Shown piece after piece: positions 30,912 through 42,933 of a stretch of 64,000 nt of DNA. The stretch lies in assembly GCF_023035875.1 (NCBI RefSeq), contig NZ_CP075379.1, positions 863,760-927,759 of the forward strand, read 5' to 3'. The DNA is from Borrelia puertoricensis (GTDB taxonomy: Bacteria > Spirochaetota > Spirochaetia > Borreliales > Borreliaceae). The position numbers were made by a program, and so were the translations under genes. Positions within the stretch are counted from its first letter, which is position 1; each line of letters opens with the position of its first letter. A model generated the notes under the pieces. That model was not told the DNA's origin and did not search any database. It saw only the letters and a program-made list of their open reading frames with translations.

Positions 30912-33900
30912 ATTTTGATACCTATCTTTATGAATATTTCATCGTCAAGTTCTACTTTTGTTAATGCCTTTTCTTTATTAATTTCTATTTTGAGTGTTAA
31001 GGTTTCCGTTTTAATATAGCTTTCAAATTGATTTGTTATTTTCTTCAATATATCACTGTTATCTATGTATAGTATTATTCTGTCACTAACATTGAAATTA
31101 TTTTCTTTTCTTAAATTTTGTACTTTTCTTACAAGTTCTCTTGAGAGTCCTTCTAAATATAATTCTTCTGTTATTAGTGCATCTAATCCTATTGTGACAG
31201 AATTTTCATTTATTATTTTTAAATTTTCTCTTTCATGTCTTTCTAAGATTATATCTTTTATCGTAATATCATATGTATTTTCGTTGATTTTCATTATATG
31301 TTTGTTACCATTTATTATTTTTAATATATCTTCGTTTGTTAATTTCATTATTTTTAATGATCCTGCTTTCATATTTACTCCAAGTTTACTTCCAAGTTCT
31401 CTAAAATTTGCTTTTGCTTTGTAAATTACAAGTTCTTCTTCATTGGATTTGATTTGTATTTCTTTTGCGTTAATTTCTTCAAGTATTATTTCTTTCATTT
31501 CATTTAGTATTTGTTGTTCTTTTTGATCCTTGGTCACAACATATATTGTGCTTATAGGTTTTCGTATTTTGATGTTATGTGATGCTCTTAGTGCTCTTGC
31601 GATTGAAACAACTTTTCTTATAAAGTTCATTTTTTCTTCAAGATTTATATTAATAAGTTTTTCAATTGCTTGTGGGTATTTGTTTAGATGGATTGATTCT
31701 TTTTCATCTTTGGTCTTTAGATTTTGATAAATTTCTTCTGTTAGGAACGGGATAAATGGTGCAAGCATTAACATTAAATTTTTTATTACATAATAAAGCG
31801 TTTCATAGGCATCGATTTTATCATTATCATTCTCGGATTTCCAGAACCTTCTTCTTGATCTTCTGATATACCAATTATTTAGTTTGTCGATAAATGCGAG
31901 AAGTTCTTCTATTGATTTTGTTAAATTATATTTATCTATTTCTTCATTTAATATTTTTTTTAGACTTTCGATTTCGCTAATTATCCATTTATCAAGGATA
32001 TTAGTTTTGTGTAGATTTATGTTATTATTAGGTTCAAATTTGTCAATTATTGCATAAGTTATGAAAAATGAGTAAGCATTCCAGATAGGTATTATGATAT
32101 TTTTTAAAACATCCTTAACTCCGTCATCGCTGTACTTTAAATCATCAGCTCTTATCACGGGACTCATTACTAGGTAAAGTCTTAAAGCATCAGCTCCAAA
32201 TGTGTTTATTACTTCCATTGGATCTGTGTAATTTCTAAGTGATTTTGACATTTTTTTTCCATCACTAGATAATACTAGTCCATTAACTATTACATTTTTA
32301 AACGCTGTGTTTTCAAAGAGTGCAGTTCCTAAGATTGTTAATGTATAAAACCATCCTCTTGTTTGGTCTAGACCTTCTGCAATGAAATCAGCAGGGAAAA
32401 TATTATGGAAGGTATCTTTATCTTTAAATGGATAATGTTTACTTGCGTAGGGCATAGAACCAGATTCAAACCAGCAGTCTAAAACTTCACTTGTTCGAAC
32501 ATATACACCACCATATTCACTGGGCCAAGTAATTTTATCAACTTTATCTTTATGTAAGTCATTCACTTTTTGTCCTGAAAATCTTTCAAGTTCTTCTTTG
32601 GATCCTATACATATTTTATTTCCTGTCTTGGAACATATCCAAACTGGTATTGGGTTTCCCCAAAATCTGTTTCTGCTTATTGCCCAATCTCGTGCATTTT
32701 CTAGCCATTTGCCAAATCGTCCTTTTTTTAAGTGTGAAGGCATCCAGTTTATTTGCTCATTTGATTTTATTAGTTTTTCTTTTATTGCTTCAATATTTAC
32801 AAACCATGAGCTTATGGGTCTGTAAATTAAAGGTGAATTTGTTCTGTAGCAAAATGGATATCTGTGTAAAAAGTTTTCTCGTTTGAATAAAAGATTCATT
32901 GATTTTAATTTTTCTATTATTTTATTATCTGCATTTTTAACAAATAGTCCTTCAAAATCTTTTATTTCGTTTGTAAATTTGCATTCGGCATCTATAGGTG
33001 TTATCATGTCGGTTTTTGTATTATTTTTAAGTATGTTATAATCTTCTTCTCCAAAGGGTGCGATATGTACTATTCCTGTGCCATCATCAGTTGTGACATA
33101 TTCTGCTGTATGAATCTTGAAAGCCCCTTTATCCCGTTGGTTTAGGAAATAGTTAAATATGGGTTCATATTCTATTCCTTTAATATACTCACCTTTAAAT
33201 TGTTCTATTACTGTATATGCTTTTTCATCTTTATAATAGTGATTTAACCTTTTTGTGCCGATTATGAATGTTTCATTTTTTTCCTTATCAAATATTTTAG
33301 AGTAATCTATATCTTTGCCGACAGCAATTCCAAGATTTGTAGGTAGTGTCCAAGGAGTTGTTGTCCATGCGAGTAAGTATTCATTTTTATCTTTGATTTT
33401 AAATTTTATAGTTAGTGATGGGTCATGAATTTCTTTATATTCACCTAGATTAACCTCAAAATTTGAGAGAGGAGTTGCAAGTTTTGGAGAATATGGTAGT
33501 ACATAGTAGCTTTCATAAATTAAACCTTTATTATAGAGTGTTTGGAATACCCACCATACAGATTCCATGAATGTTGTATCCATTGTTTTGTAATTGTTTT
33601 CAAAATCGATCCATCTGCCTAATCTTGAAATTGTTTTTTGCCATTCTTTTGTGTATCTAAGAACTATCTTCCTACATTCTTCGTTAAATTTATCAATTCC
33701 ATATTTTTCTATTTCGTATCTTCCAGAGATTTTTAAGGATTTTTCTACTTCATATTCTACGGGTAAACCATGAGTATCCCATCCAAAATATCTCTTAACC
33801 AGTTTGCCTTTCATTGTTTTATATCTTGGAATGATATCTTTAATTGTATTTGGAACGAAGTGTCCAAAATGTGGAAGTCCTGTTGCAAATGGCGGTCCAT

Positions 33901-34033
33901 CATAAAATGTAAATTCTTCACAACCTTCTCTTTGTTGTATTGATTTTTCGAAAATTTTATTATCATTCCAAAATTTTAATATTTTCTCTTCTATCTTAGG
34001 GAAATTTACTTTGCTTTCTACTTGCTTGAACAT
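30899..34033 (-). CDS. ileS: isoleucyl-tRNA synthetase
   Basis: 1044 residues, class I synthetase. The HIGH motif reads HFGH (in [15 protein letters not shown]) and the KMSKS motif is exact ([14 protein letters not shown]). An editing domain lies between them, and [14 protein letters not shown] is present. The length and the [17 protein letters not shown] signature fit the eukaryote/archaea-like IleRS subgroup that Borrelia carries, rather than the E. coli type. It overlaps the clpC stop by 16 bases. Confidence 0.95.
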   Translation of the reverse strand: MFKQVESKVNFPKIEEKILKFWNDNKIFEKSIQQREGCEEFTFYDGPPFATGLPHFGHFVPNTIKDIIPRYKTMKGKLVKRYFGWDTHGLPVEYEVEKSLKISGRYEIEKYGIDKFNEECRKIVLRYTKEWQKTISRLGRWIDFENNYKTMDTTFMESVWWVFQTLYNKGLIYESYYVLPYSPKLATPLSNFEVNLGEYKEIHDPSLTIKFKIKDKNEYLLAWTTTPWTLPTNLGIAVGKDIDYSKIFDKEKNETFIIGTKRLNHYYKDEKAYTVIEQFKGEYIKGIEYEPIFNYFLNQRDKGAFKIHTAEYVTTDDGTGIVHIAPFGEEDYNILKNNTKTDMITPIDAECKFTNEIKDFEGLFVKNADNKIIEKLKSMNLLFKRENFLHRYPFCYRTNSPLIYRPISSWFVNIEAIKEKLIKSNEQINWMPSHLKKGRFGKWLENARDWAISRNRFWGNPIPVWICSKTGNKICIGSKEELERFSGQKVNDLHKDKVDKITWPSEYGGVYVRTSEVLDCWFESGSMPYASKHYPFKDKDTFHNIFPADFIAEGLDQTRGWFYTLTILGTALFENTAFKNVIVNGLVLSSDGKKMSKSLRNYTDPMEVINTFGADALRLYLVMSPVIRADDLKYSDDGVKDVLKNIIIPIWNAYSFFITYAIIDKFEPNNNINLHKTNILDKWIISEIESLKKILNEEIDKYNLTKSIEELLAFIDKLNNWYIRRSRRRFWKSENDNDKIDAYETLYYVIKNLMLMLAPFIPFLTEEIYQNLKTKDEKESIHLNKYPQAIEKLININLEEKMNFIRKVVSIARALRASHNIKIRKPISTIYVVTKDQKEQQILNEMKEIILEEINAKEIQIKSNEEELVIYKAKANFRELGSKLGVNMKAGSLKIMKLTNEDILKIINGNKHIMKINENTYDITIKDIILERHERENLKIINENSVTIGLDALITEELYLEGLSRELVRKVQNLRKENNFNVSDRIILYIDNSDILKKITNQFESYIKTETLTLKIEINKEKALTKVELDDEIFIKIGIKIWSN

Positions 34034-36273
34034 AAGATTTCCTTTTGTTTAATTTTTATATTATTTTGGTCTAAATATATTTTTATTAGATTAGTATTGG
34101 GATTTTTGAATATTTGATTGATAATTTTTTCTTCTATATGTTCTTTTATTGCATTTAAAATGCTTCTTGCTCCAGAATTTTTATCGTAATATTTGTTGAT
34201 TATATGATTTTTAAGATTGTCATCAATCTCTATTTGAATATTTTTTAGTCTAAATTTTTTAGTGAGTTCTTTGCAATAATTGTTATAAATTAGGCTGAGG
34301 TCTTCTTCTTTTAAAATATTAAGAATTATTTTTTTTTGTATTTTGTCTAGTAGTGATGATTTGAATCTTGTTTTAAGCTCATTGTTGATTTCGTTTTTGA
34401 TATTTATATTATTGTCTGTTTTATTAAATCCAATACGTCCCTTTCCAAGTAGTGTTTTGGTGCCAATAGATGTACTTAAAACAATAATGGCATTTTTAAA
34501 GGATATTTTGTCTTCTTTACTACTAATTAGCTCTCCGTGCTCAAGTATTTGTTCTATGAGAGTAAGCACAGAATTATGAGCATGTTCGATATTTTCAAGT
34601 ATAATGAAGGCTCTAGGATTATGTTTTAATCTGTTTGTTAAAATGCCACCGTCAACATAGCCTGTATATCCTGGATTCGTTCCTATTAATTTTGATATGG
34701 AAGTTTCTTCTCTATAGTCTGACATGTCTAGCTTTAGTGTTGAGTTTTGATCTTCAATAATGATGCTTGATATTGTTTTTGCTATCATTGTTTTTCCGCT
34801 TCCGCTTGAACCTATGAGCAATATTGATGTTAAAGGTTGTGTATTATTATTGATTTCTAGTTTTGTTTTGACCATTTCTATAATTATTTCATTTATGGCA
34901 CATTCTTGTCCAATTATTTTTTCTTTTATGTGTATTGCTTTTGTTTTAAGCGTATCGATTTCTTCTTTGAGGTTAGATTTTATCTTAATATTTAATAGTT
35001 CATCTGTTGCGCTTTTAATATCTTCTACATTGATTATTTTTTTATTTGTTTTTTTTTGCTTTTTTTGAGCCCCGGCAATATCAATTAGATCAATTGCTTT
35101 ATCGGGAAATCTTTTGTTAATTAGATATTGTGATGATATTTTGATAACATTTTCTATGGCTTCTTTTTCATAAGTGACACCGTGATAATCTTCAAAGTTT
35201 TTTATTATGTTATTGATTATATTGAGAGTTTCTTTTTCATCAGGTTCTTTGATAGATATTGTTTGAAATCTTCTAGTAAATGCTTTATCTTTAGAAATAT
35301 GTTTTCTGTATTCGTCATAAGTTGTTGCACCTATGATTTGTATTGCAGAGCGAGATAAAACGGGTTTTAAGATATTTGCTGCGTCAATAGAGCCTTCAGA
35401 GTTTCCAGCTCCTATTAGAGTGTGTATTTCATCAATAAATATTATTATGTCTTTATTGTTTTTAATGGATTTAATTATGTTATTTAATCTTTCTTCGAAT
35501 TCGCCTCTATATTTTGTTCCTGAAACTAAGTCGGAAGTGTCAATTTGTAGTATTACTTTGTTTTGTAGTTGATTTTTTATTTCTTTATTTGCAATTTTGA
35601 TGGCAAGGCCTTCAACAATTGCTGTTTTGCCAACACCAGGTTCTCCTATTAAAATTGTGCTATTTTTATTTCGTCTCTCAAGTATGTTTATTAGTGATTG
35701 AATTTCTTTTTCACGACCGATTAAAGGATTGAGTTTTTTTTCTTTTGCAAGTTTTGTCAAGTTTTTAACGTATTTAGCAATTTCAAAATAGTCATTTGTA
35801 AGTCTTATTTCATCTTCGAATTCTTTATATGTTTCAATTAACCTTATTTTGTCTATACTTGCTATCATATTTTCTTCATTAAAGTTGAAGCTTAATTTAT
35901 TAAGTTTGTATTTCTTGAGAAGTTTTTTCGTTTTTAAGATTTGATAAAAAATCTCTTTTATGCCTATTGAAGTTTTAGACTTAAATTCTTTTTTTGTTTG
36001 TTCAATGAGAATGAAAATTTCTCTGTTTATCTTTGGAATTATAATTTCATTAGTACCAATTAAAACTTTTTCTAACTTTTCTATTTCACATAATGTATCT
36101 TGTTTGATATTTTTTAAAGTTTTGGTATCTATTTTTTTTATCTCAGATTTTTTTGGATAAACTAATATAGACATTAGTAAATGCCAAATTGAAACTTCTC
36201 TATTTTTATTTTTTCTAGCAACTTCTCTAGCGGCTACTTCGACTAGGTTGATTAGGTTCTCTGCTATATTAAT
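34018..36273 (-). CDS. clpC: ClpA/ClpC-type AAA+ chaperone ATPase, with probable non-standard start
   Basis: Two AAA+ modules: first Walker A GEPGVGKT and [12 protein letters not shown], second Walker A GSSGSGKT. It unfolds substrates for ClpP-like proteases. From the first ATG (36174) the protein has 718 residues and lacks the first Clp N-domain helix. In the same frame upstream, 33 sense codons encode a fitting helix ([15 protein letters not shown]) and reach an ATT at 36273, with GGAG ten bases before it. No ATG, GTG or TTG occurs in that stretch, and a TAG closes the frame just beyond. I therefore suggest an ATT start overlapping the end of the phosphohexomutase gene. If that is wrong, the gene is 34018-36174. 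Confidence 0.85.
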   Translation of the reverse strand: MNIAENLINLVEVAAREVARKNKNREVSIWHLLMSILVYPKKSEIKKIDTKTLKNIKQDTLCEIEKLEKVLIGTNEIIIPKINREIFILIEQTKKEFKSKTSIGIKEIFYQILKTKKLLKKYKLNKLSFNFNEENMIASIDKIRLIETYKEFEDEIRLTNDYFEIAKYVKNLTKLAKEKKLNPLIGREKEIQSLINILERRNKNSTILIGEPGVGKTAIVEGLAIKIANKEIKNQLQNKVILQIDTSDLVSGTKYRGEFEERLNNIIKSIKNNKDIIIFIDEIHTLIGAGNSEGSIDAANILKPVLSRSAIQIIGATTYDEYRKHISKDKAFTRRFQTISIKEPDEKETLNIINNIIKNFEDYHGVTYEKEAIENVIKISSQYLINKRFPDKAIDLIDIAGAQKKQKKTNKKIINVEDIKSATDELLNIKIKSNLKEEIDTLKTKAIHIKEKIIGQECAINEIIIEMVKTKLEINNNTQPLTSILLIGSSGSGKTMIAKTISSIIIEDQNSTLKLDMSDYREETSISKLIGTNPGYTGYVDGGILTNRLKHNPRAFIILENIEHAHNSVLTLIEQILEHGELISSKEDKISFKNAIIVLSTSIGTKTLLGKGRIGFNKTDNNINIKNEINNELKTRFKSSLLDKIQKKIILNILKEEDLSLIYNNYCKELTKKFRLKNIQIEIDDNLKNHIINKYYDKNSGARSILNAIKEHIEEKIINQIFKNPNTNLIKIYLDQNNIKIKQKEILCSSK

Positions 36274-37978
36274 ACTTTTCTATCTCCATTTTTATACTGT
36301 TTATTATATCAAAAATATTGTTTTTTTGTTCGTATCTTGAATATATGGATACATAAAATTTAATTTTTGGCTCTGTTCCAGATGGTCTGATGGTTATTTC
36401 TATTTCGTTTTCTAATAAAAATTTTATTGCATTTGTAGTATACTTGTATTTTGTTATTTTATATACATTGCCATTCATATCGGTTTCTGTTAATTTTTTA
36501 TAGTCTAATTTTTTGATTATGTTAATTCCTGCAAAGTTTTTTTTAATTTTGTTCCTAAATTTTGACATTAATTCTTCTCTTAAAAAGTCCCCATTACTTC
36601 CTTGAAAACTTTTATTAATTATAAAGTCTTCATAATATCCAAGCTCTTTGTACATTTCTTGAAGATATTTTCCTATTGTTGTTTGATTCTTTTTTAATGT
36701 TAACATTAAGTCACAAAATCCTTTTATGGCTGAAAATGCGTCTTTATCTCTAGTTCCGCTGCCAATTAAGTATCCATAACTTTCTTCACATCCAAAAATA
36801 AATTTTTTGTTTGGTTCTTTTGTTTTTATCTCATCTATTAAGTGTCCTATCCATTTAAATCCTGTATATGTTCTATATAATGTTGAGTTATATTTTTTTG
36901 CTATCTTATTTAGCATTGGTGTTGTAGTGAAAGAAGCTATCACAAATACATTTTTAGGATTCTTTTCTCTAGATAATAAGTAATTCATTAAAATGCATGC
37001 AATTTGATTGCCGTTTAGAGTTTTCCATTTTTTATCCTCATTAAAAGCTATACCCATCCTATCAGCATCTGGGTCGGTTGCAAATGCAATATCACAGTTT
37101 TCTCTTTTTGCAAGTTCTATTACTTTAGACATGGTAGTATGTTCTTCAGGATTAGGATAATTGACTGTCGGAAATTCTGGGTCAGGGATTATTTGACTTG
37201 GTTCAATTAAAAGTTCTACTTTACTGCCTTTAAATAATTCTTTTATTATTGTTCCTCCTGTTCCGTGCAAAGGAGTATATGCTATTTTTAAATTTGTGTT
37301 TTTGCTTTTTTTATTGAAATCAGGAAATTCTTCATTTATTTTTTCTATGTATGTTATATCAATCTCATCATTAAGTTCAATTATTGCTTGCTTATTTATA
37401 CCTTCTTTTTTTGTGAGTGTATTTTTAACATTAGATACTTTTTTGATTTCTGATGTTATTAGTGTGTCATGAGGAGGTATTATTTGAGCACCCTCTTTCC
37501 AATATACTTTATATCCATTGTATTCTTTTGTATTATGACTTGCTGTTATCATTATTCCAAGATCACAATCTAATTTTCTAACTGTATATGATAACTGGGG
37601 TGTTGATCTTAAATTTTTGTATATATAAACTTTAAGGCCATTTGATGCAAAGATCTTGGCAGCGTCATATGCAAAAATTTTTGAGAAGTATCTTGAATCA
37701 TAACTTATTACAACTTTAGGACTTAGTGTGATTTCAAGGATATAATTGGCAATTCCTTGACTTGCTTTTGTAATATTATAGGTGTTGATATAGTGTGTTC
37801 CAGCTCCAATGATGCCTCTCATTCCAGCGGTGCCAAATTCTAGCTCTTTATAAAATCTATTGTACAGTTCCCCCTCATTATTTTCATTAAGTAATCTTAT
37901 TGCTTCATTTTTAAAGTATTTGTTTTTTTCAAGTTGAATGTATTTTTCTACTTTTTTTTTAAGTTTATTATTTTTCAT
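36269..37978 (-). CDS. phospho-sugar mutase (phosphoglucomutase/phosphomannomutase)
   Basis: 569 residues, alpha-D-phosphohexomutase family. The catalytic phosphoserine loop is MITASHNTKEYNGYK (about 145). The metal-binding loop is ATDPDADRMG, the sugar-binding loop is GCEESYGYLIG, and the phosphate-binding loop is RPSGTEPKIKFY. It interconverts hexose 1- and 6-phosphates. The length fits the PGM2-like subgroup. It is the first gene of the - strand group that continues into clpC, ileS and a lipoprotein. Confidence 0.92.
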   Translation of the reverse strand: MKNNKLKKKVEKYIQLEKNKYFKNEAIRLLNENNEGELYNRFYKELEFGTAGMRGIIGAGTHYINTYNITKASQGIANYILEITLSPKVVISYDSRYFSKIFAYDAAKIFASNGLKVYIYKNLRSTPQLSYTVRKLDCDLGIMITASHNTKEYNGYKVYWKEGAQIIPPHDTLITSEIKKVSNVKNTLTKKEGINKQAIIELNDEIDITYIEKINEEFPDFNKKSKNTNLKIAYTPLHGTGGTIIKELFKGSKVELLIEPSQIIPDPEFPTVNYPNPEEHTTMSKVIELAKRENCDIAFATDPDADRMGIAFNEDKKWKTLNGNQIACILMNYLLSREKNPKNVFVIASFTTTPMLNKIAKKYNSTLYRTYTGFKWIGHLIDEIKTKEPNKKFIFGCEESYGYLIGSGTRDKDAFSAIKGFCDLMLTLKKNQTTIGKYLQEMYKELGYYEDFIINKSFQGSNGDFLREELMSKFRNKIKKNFAGINIIKKLDYKKLTETDMNGNVYKITKYKYTTNAIKFLLENEIEITIRPSGTEPKIKFYVSIYSRYEQKNNIFDIINSIKMEIEKY

Positions 37979-38096
37979 ACTGTTTTCCTTTATTTTATTA
38001 TTTGAGAATCTATGATTAAATTATAGAATAATAAAGTATTAAGTGTAGAATTAGTTATTATATTTTGAGTTACAATTTTTTTTCTTTGAGGTCTTT

Positions 38097-40058
38097 ATGC
38101 AATTTTGTTTAAGGTCTGATTATTTTCCTGCTGGTGATCAATCAAAAGCAATTAGAGAAATTGAGGAATCTATTTTACTTGATAATAAATATCAGACTTT
38201 AAAGGGTGTTACAGGTAGCGGTAAAACTTTTACAATTGCTAATATTATTAGGAATTTAGAGAGACCTGCTTTGATAATTAGTCATAATAAAACTTTAGCT
38301 GCACAGCTTTATAGGGAATTTAAGGACTTTTTTCCAGATAATGCAGTTGAGTATTTTGTTTCTTATTATGATTATTATCAGCCTGAATCTTATGTTCCAT
38401 CCAAAGATTTATATATAGAAAAGGAAGCGACTATTAATGAAGATATTGAAATAAAGAGGATAAGGACAGTAACATCTCTTTCTAGAAGGCGAGATGTTAT
38501 TGTTGTTGCTACAGTTTCTTCGATTTATGCATTAGGTTCTCCAGAATTTTTTAAGAATGCTGCCCATGCTTTTTTTGTAGGGCAAAAGATTTCTATTAAA
38601 GAGATAGCAGATATTTTTGTTAAACTTCAGTATGAAAGAACGCTTATGAATCTTGAACATGATAAATTTTCTATTAAAGGTGATGTCATTGAAGTATGGC
38701 CTAGTAATGAGCATGGTGATTTTGCATATAAAATTTATTTAGATTTTGATGAGATTGTTAGGATAAACAGGATTAGTCCACTTACAAAAAAGATTTTGGG
38801 ATCTACTGATGAATTTACTCTTTTTGCTAAGTCTTATTTTGTTATTCCTTATGAAAACATATTGGATGCTCTTCCTAAAATACAAGTTGATTTAGAAATA
38901 CAATATCATTCTTTGAAAGAAAATGGTAAGTTTGTTGAGGCTGAAAGACTTAAGCAGAGAGTAGAATATGATATTGAAATGTTAAGAGAGACTGGGTCTT
39001 GTCAGGGCATAGAAAATTATTCTAAATATTTTAGTGATAGCGAGATGGATAGACCCTATTGTCTTTTTGATTTTTTTCCCAAAGATTATTTGTTATTTAT
39101 TGATGAATCTCATGTTACTTTACCTCAGTTTAGAGGAATGTATAATGGAGATTATTCAAGAAAATTAAATCTTGTAAATTTTGGATTTAGACTTCCATCA
39201 GCACTTGCAAATAGACCTCTTAAATATCATGAATTTGAATCTTTGATTAATCAGGTTGTTTTTATTTCAGCAACCCCTGGCCTTGAAGAGTGTGAAAAGA
39301 GTAGTGTTATTGCTGAACAAATAATCCGTCCAACGGGTCTGATTGATCCAGAGATTATTCTTAGAGTTTCAGATGGACAGATGGAAGATCTTTATAATGA
39401 AATTCAAAAAAGAGTGGCTTTAAATGAAAAGGTTTTAATTACAACTTTAACAAAAAAAATGGCTGAGGATTTAACAGATTATTTATTGAGTCTTGATATA
39501 AAGGCTAGATATTTGCATGCAGAGTTTAATGCTATTGAGAGAGTAGATATTATTACATCTCTTAGAAAATCAGAAATTGATGTTATTGTGGGCATTAATT
39601 TATTAAGGGAAGGTTTAGATATTCCCGAAGTTTCTCTTGTTATCATACTGGATGCTGATAAAGTAGGATTTTTAAGATCTACTACTTCTCTGATCCAAAT
39701 GATTGGTAGAGCTGCTAGAAACTCAAATGGTTGTGTTATAATGTACTACGATCACGTAAGTAGTGCAATGAGAGAGGCTATTGACGAAACTAATAGAAGA
39801 CGAAATATTCAAATTGAATACAATAAAAAAAATAATATTATTCCAAGAACTATTATTAAAAAAGTACAAAATATTTTAGAAAAAGAATTAAAAAATGAAA
39901 CCGTTGATTATGACATTGAAAAAATTATTTCTGATGACAAATTATCTAAAAAGGATCTTATCATTAAGCTTAAGTTTAAACTTGAAGAGGCAGTTTGTGA
40001 TGAAAGATTTGAGGATGCTATCTTTTTGCGAGATAAAATAAGGGATCTTGTTAAGTAA
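38097..40058 (+). CDS. uvrB: excinuclease ABC subunit B
   Basis: 653 residues. Walker [14 protein letters not shown] is at about 40. The beta-hairpin that clamps DNA is clear ([13 protein letters not shown]). Helicase motifs include [11 protein letters not shown] and [12 protein letters not shown] domain that binds UvrC is at the very end ([19 protein letters not shown]). It forms the nucleotide excision repair damage-verification complex with UvrA, whose gene follows 34 bases later. Confidence 0.96.
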   Translation: MQFCLRSDYFPAGDQSKAIREIEESILLDNKYQTLKGVTGSGKTFTIANIIRNLERPALIISHNKTLAAQLYREFKDFFPDNAVEYFVSYYDYYQPESYVPSKDLYIEKEATINEDIEIKRIRTVTSLSRRRDVIVVATVSSIYALGSPEFFKNAAHAFFVGQKISIKEIADIFVKLQYERTLMNLEHDKFSIKGDVIEVWPSNEHGDFAYKIYLDFDEIVRINRISPLTKKILGSTDEFTLFAKSYFVIPYENILDALPKIQVDLEIQYHSLKENGKFVEAERLKQRVEYDIEMLRETGSCQGIENYSKYFSDSEMDRPYCLFDFFPKDYLLFIDESHVTLPQFRGMYNGDYSRKLNLVNFGFRLPSALANRPLKYHEFESLINQVVFISATPGLEECEKSSVIAEQIIRPTGLIDPEIILRVSDGQMEDLYNEIQKRVALNEKVLITTLTKKMAEDLTDYLLSLDIKARYLHAEFNAIERVDIITSLRKSEIDVIVGINLLREGLDIPEVSLVIILDADKVGFLRSTTSLIQMIGRAARNSNGCVIMYYDHVSSAMREAIDETNRRRNIQIEYNKKNNIIPRTIIKKVQNILEKELKNETVDYDIEKIISDDKLSKKDLIIKLKFKLEEAVCDERFEDAIFLRDKIRDLVK

Positions 40059-40092
40059 GAGGTGAAAATTTTGAAATCGAGGAGTTTATATC

Positions 40093-42933
40093 TTGAGAGA
40101 AAAAATTACTGTCAAAGGTGCAAGAGAGCATAATTTAAAAAATGTTAATGTTGATATTCCAAGGAATAGTTTGGTAGTTATATCTGGGAAGAGTGGTTCT
40201 GGTAAGTCCTCTTTGGCTTTTGATACAATTTTTGCAGAAGGTCAGAGAAGATATATGGAGTCTGTGTCATCTTATGCAAGGCAGTTTTTGGGAGTAATGA
40301 AAAAACCCAATGTTGAATATATAGGTGGACTCTCTCCTGCTATTTCAATTGAGCAGAGGACAATAAGCAGTAATCCAAGATCAACTGTTGGTACAATTAC
40401 TGAAATTTATGATTATTATAGATTGCTATTTGCTAAAATTGGTAAGCCATATTGTCCAAATGATGGAAGTTTAATAGAGGAACAATCTTTAGATAATATG
40501 ATTAATACTATTTTAAGTTATGCTGAAGGGTCTAAGGTTATATTATTTGCGCCTGTTGTTATGGGTGCAAAGGGTGCTCATAAAAAAGAGCTTGAAAAGA
40601 TATTAAATCAAGGGTTTAGTAGGGTAAGAGTAAATTCTCAAGATTATTTGATAGAAGATGCTGTTAATTTGAACTTAGATAAAAATAAGAAACATAATGT
40701 TGAAATTATAGTAGACAGGATAAAATTGAGTAGTAATGTAAGAATTAGACTTTCAGAATCTATTGAAACTGCTTTATCGGTTTCTAATGGGTATTTACGT
40801 GTTGAGATTGAAAATGATTTAGAAAAAATAGATAAAATCTTTACAGAACATAATAGTTGTCCTTTGTGTGGTTTTTCTCTTCCTGTCATAGAACCAAGGC
40901 TTTTTTCGTTTAATAGTCCATTTGGGGCTTGTAGTGAATGTTCGGGTCTTGGAATTACACTTGATTTTGATTTTGAAAAGATTTGTCCTAATATGAAGCT
41001 TTCTTTTAATGATGATGCATTTATTACCTTTAAACCCAGTTCGTCTTGGGCTTTATCAATTTTTAAGGGACTTGCTAAGCATTATGGTTTTAGTTTAGAT
41101 ACCCCTATAAAAGATATTTCTGAAGATATTCTTAAAAAGATTTTGTATGGTGCCAATGAAAAGATAGATTTTATCTATAAATCTAAAGAAATGGAGAGTA
41201 AAGAAATCAAAGGTGGTTTTTATTATTCTAAGGAATTTGAGGGCCTTATTCCTCTTTTAAAGAGGCGTTATCTTGCAACTGAGTCTGAGAGTGCTAGATC
41301 ATTTTATGAGGGTTTGATGTCTCGCAAAACTTGCAATTCTTGCAAGGGTAAGCGATTAAGTCTTGGGGCGTTGTCTGTTAAGTTGTGCGGCAAAGATATT
41401 CAAGAACTTAGTAATCTTTCTGTTATAGATTCTTATTCTTTTTTTGATAAGATTGAGCTAGATGAGCTTAATCTTAAAATTTCTAGAGAGATTTTAAAAG
41501 AAATTAAAAGCAGGCTTAAATTTTTGATTGATGTTGGACTTTCTTATTTATATTTAGATAGGATGTCTGGGACTCTTTCAGGGGGTGAAGCTCAACGAAT
41601 TAGACTTGCTACTCAAATAGGATCGGCTCTTGCTGGAGTTCTTTATGTACTTGATGAGCCTAGTATTGGATTGCATCAAAGGGATAATGAAAAATTAATA
41701 AGTACTCTTGTTAATTTGAAAGAACTTGGTAATACGGTAATTGTTGTAGAGCATGATGAGCAGACTTTGCGTACCGCTGATTATATTATTGATGTTGGAC
41801 CTGGGGCTGGGATTTATGGTGGAGAAATAGTTGCTAAGGGAACTTTATCTGATATTTTAAATAATGACCATAGTATGACTGGTAAGTATTTAAGCGGTCA
41901 ACTTAAAATAGAAGTTCCAAAAATAAGACGTAAAGTAGGAAAAGCTGAAATTGTACTTTTGAGTGCTAGTAAAAATAATTTAAAAAATATTAATGTGCGT
42001 ATTCCTTTGGGAGTTTTTACTGTAATAACGGGGGTTTCTGGTAGTGGAAAGAGTACCCTTCTTAATGAGATATTATATCCTGCTCTTGATAGTAGGTTAA
42101 AATCAAATACAAGTTGTTTTGATGGTTTTGAAGATGTCATTGGGTATGAGCAAATTGATAAAGTTATTCAGGTAAATCAAAAACCAATAGGTAAAACACC
42201 AAGATCAAATCCTGCAACTTATGTTGGGTTTTTTACAGAGATTAGGGAACTTTTTGCAAAGCTTCCAGAGTCTAGAGCAAGAGGGTTTAAGGCTGGTAGA
42301 TTTTCTTTTAATGTTAAGGGTGGGCGTTGTGAAAAATGTCAAGGTGATGGATATTTAAATATTCAGATGCATTTTTTGCCTGATGTTTTTGTTCCTTGTG
42401 ATTTGTGCAAGGGAAAAAAATTTAATGAGGAAACTTTGGAGATTAGGTATAAGGGAAAAAATATTTATGATGTTTTAGAAATGAGTGTTCTTGAGGCTAA
42501 AAATTTTTTTGAAAATATTCCAAAGGTTAATCATTATTTAGAGATTTTAAAAGAAGTGGGGCTTGAATATATTAAATTAGGTCAAGCATCAACAACCCTT
42601 TCAGGAGGAGAAGCTCAACGGATTAAATTGGCTTTTGAGCTTGGCAAAAAGAGTACAGGAAAGACTTTTTATATTATTGATGAACCAACAACAGGTTTGC
42701 ATTTTGATGATATAAGGAAATTGTTAGAGGTATTGCAATTGCTTGTTCAAAATGGAAACACTGTAGTCCTTATAGAACATAATTTAGATGTGATTAAACA
42801 GGCAGATTATATAATAGACTTAGGTCCTGAGGGTGGAGTATCTGGAGGAAATATTGTTGTATCTGGAACTCCTGAAGAGGTTTCAAAATGCAAGAGTTCC
42901 TATACGGGAATGTTTTTAAAAGATCTTTTGTAA
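40093..42933 (+). CDS. uvrA: excinuclease ABC subunit A
   Basis: 946 residues, the dimeric ABC-type damage sensor. It has the first Walker [12 protein letters not shown], the signature TLSGGEAQRIRLA, a zinc site with CPLC and CSEC, a second Walker A TGVSGSGKSTL, the diagnostic zinc module CEKCQGDG...CDLCKGKKF, and a second signature TLSGGEAQRIKLA. It starts at TTG 40093, with GAGGAG upstream. The end overlaps the LptD-like gene by 46 bases. Confidence 0.96.
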   Translation: MREKITVKGAREHNLKNVNVDIPRNSLVVISGKSGSGKSSLAFDTIFAEGQRRYMESVSSYARQFLGVMKKPNVEYIGGLSPAISIEQRTISSNPRSTVGTITEIYDYYRLLFAKIGKPYCPNDGSLIEEQSLDNMINTILSYAEGSKVILFAPVVMGAKGAHKKELEKILNQGFSRVRVNSQDYLIEDAVNLNLDKNKKHNVEIIVDRIKLSSNVRIRLSESIETALSVSNGYLRVEIENDLEKIDKIFTEHNSCPLCGFSLPVIEPRLFSFNSPFGACSECSGLGITLDFDFEKICPNMKLSFNDDAFITFKPSSSWALSIFKGLAKHYGFSLDTPIKDISEDILKKILYGANEKIDFIYKSKEMESKEIKGGFYYSKEFEGLIPLLKRRYLATESESARSFYEGLMSRKTCNSCKGKRLSLGALSVKLCGKDIQELSNLSVIDSYSFFDKIELDELNLKISREILKEIKSRLKFLIDVGLSYLYLDRMSGTLSGGEAQRIRLATQIGSALAGVLYVLDEPSIGLHQRDNEKLISTLVNLKELGNTVIVVEHDEQTLRTADYIIDVGPGAGIYGGEIVAKGTLSDILNNDHSMTGKYLSGQLKIEVPKIRRKVGKAEIVLLSASKNNLKNINVRIPLGVFTVITGVSGSGKSTLLNEILYPALDSRLKSNTSCFDGFEDVIGYEQIDKVIQVNQKPIGKTPRSNPATYVGFFTEIRELFAKLPESRARGFKAGRFSFNVKGGRCEKCQGDGYLNIQMHFLPDVFVPCDLCKGKKFNEETLEIRYKGKNIYDVLEMSVLEAKNFFENIPKVNHYLEILKEVGLEYIKLGQASTTLSGGEAQRIKLAFELGKKSTGKTFYIIDEPTTGLHFDDIRKLLEVLQLLVQNGNTVVLIEHNLDVIKQADYIIDLGPEGGVSGGNIVVSGTPEEVSKCKSSYTGMFLKDLL

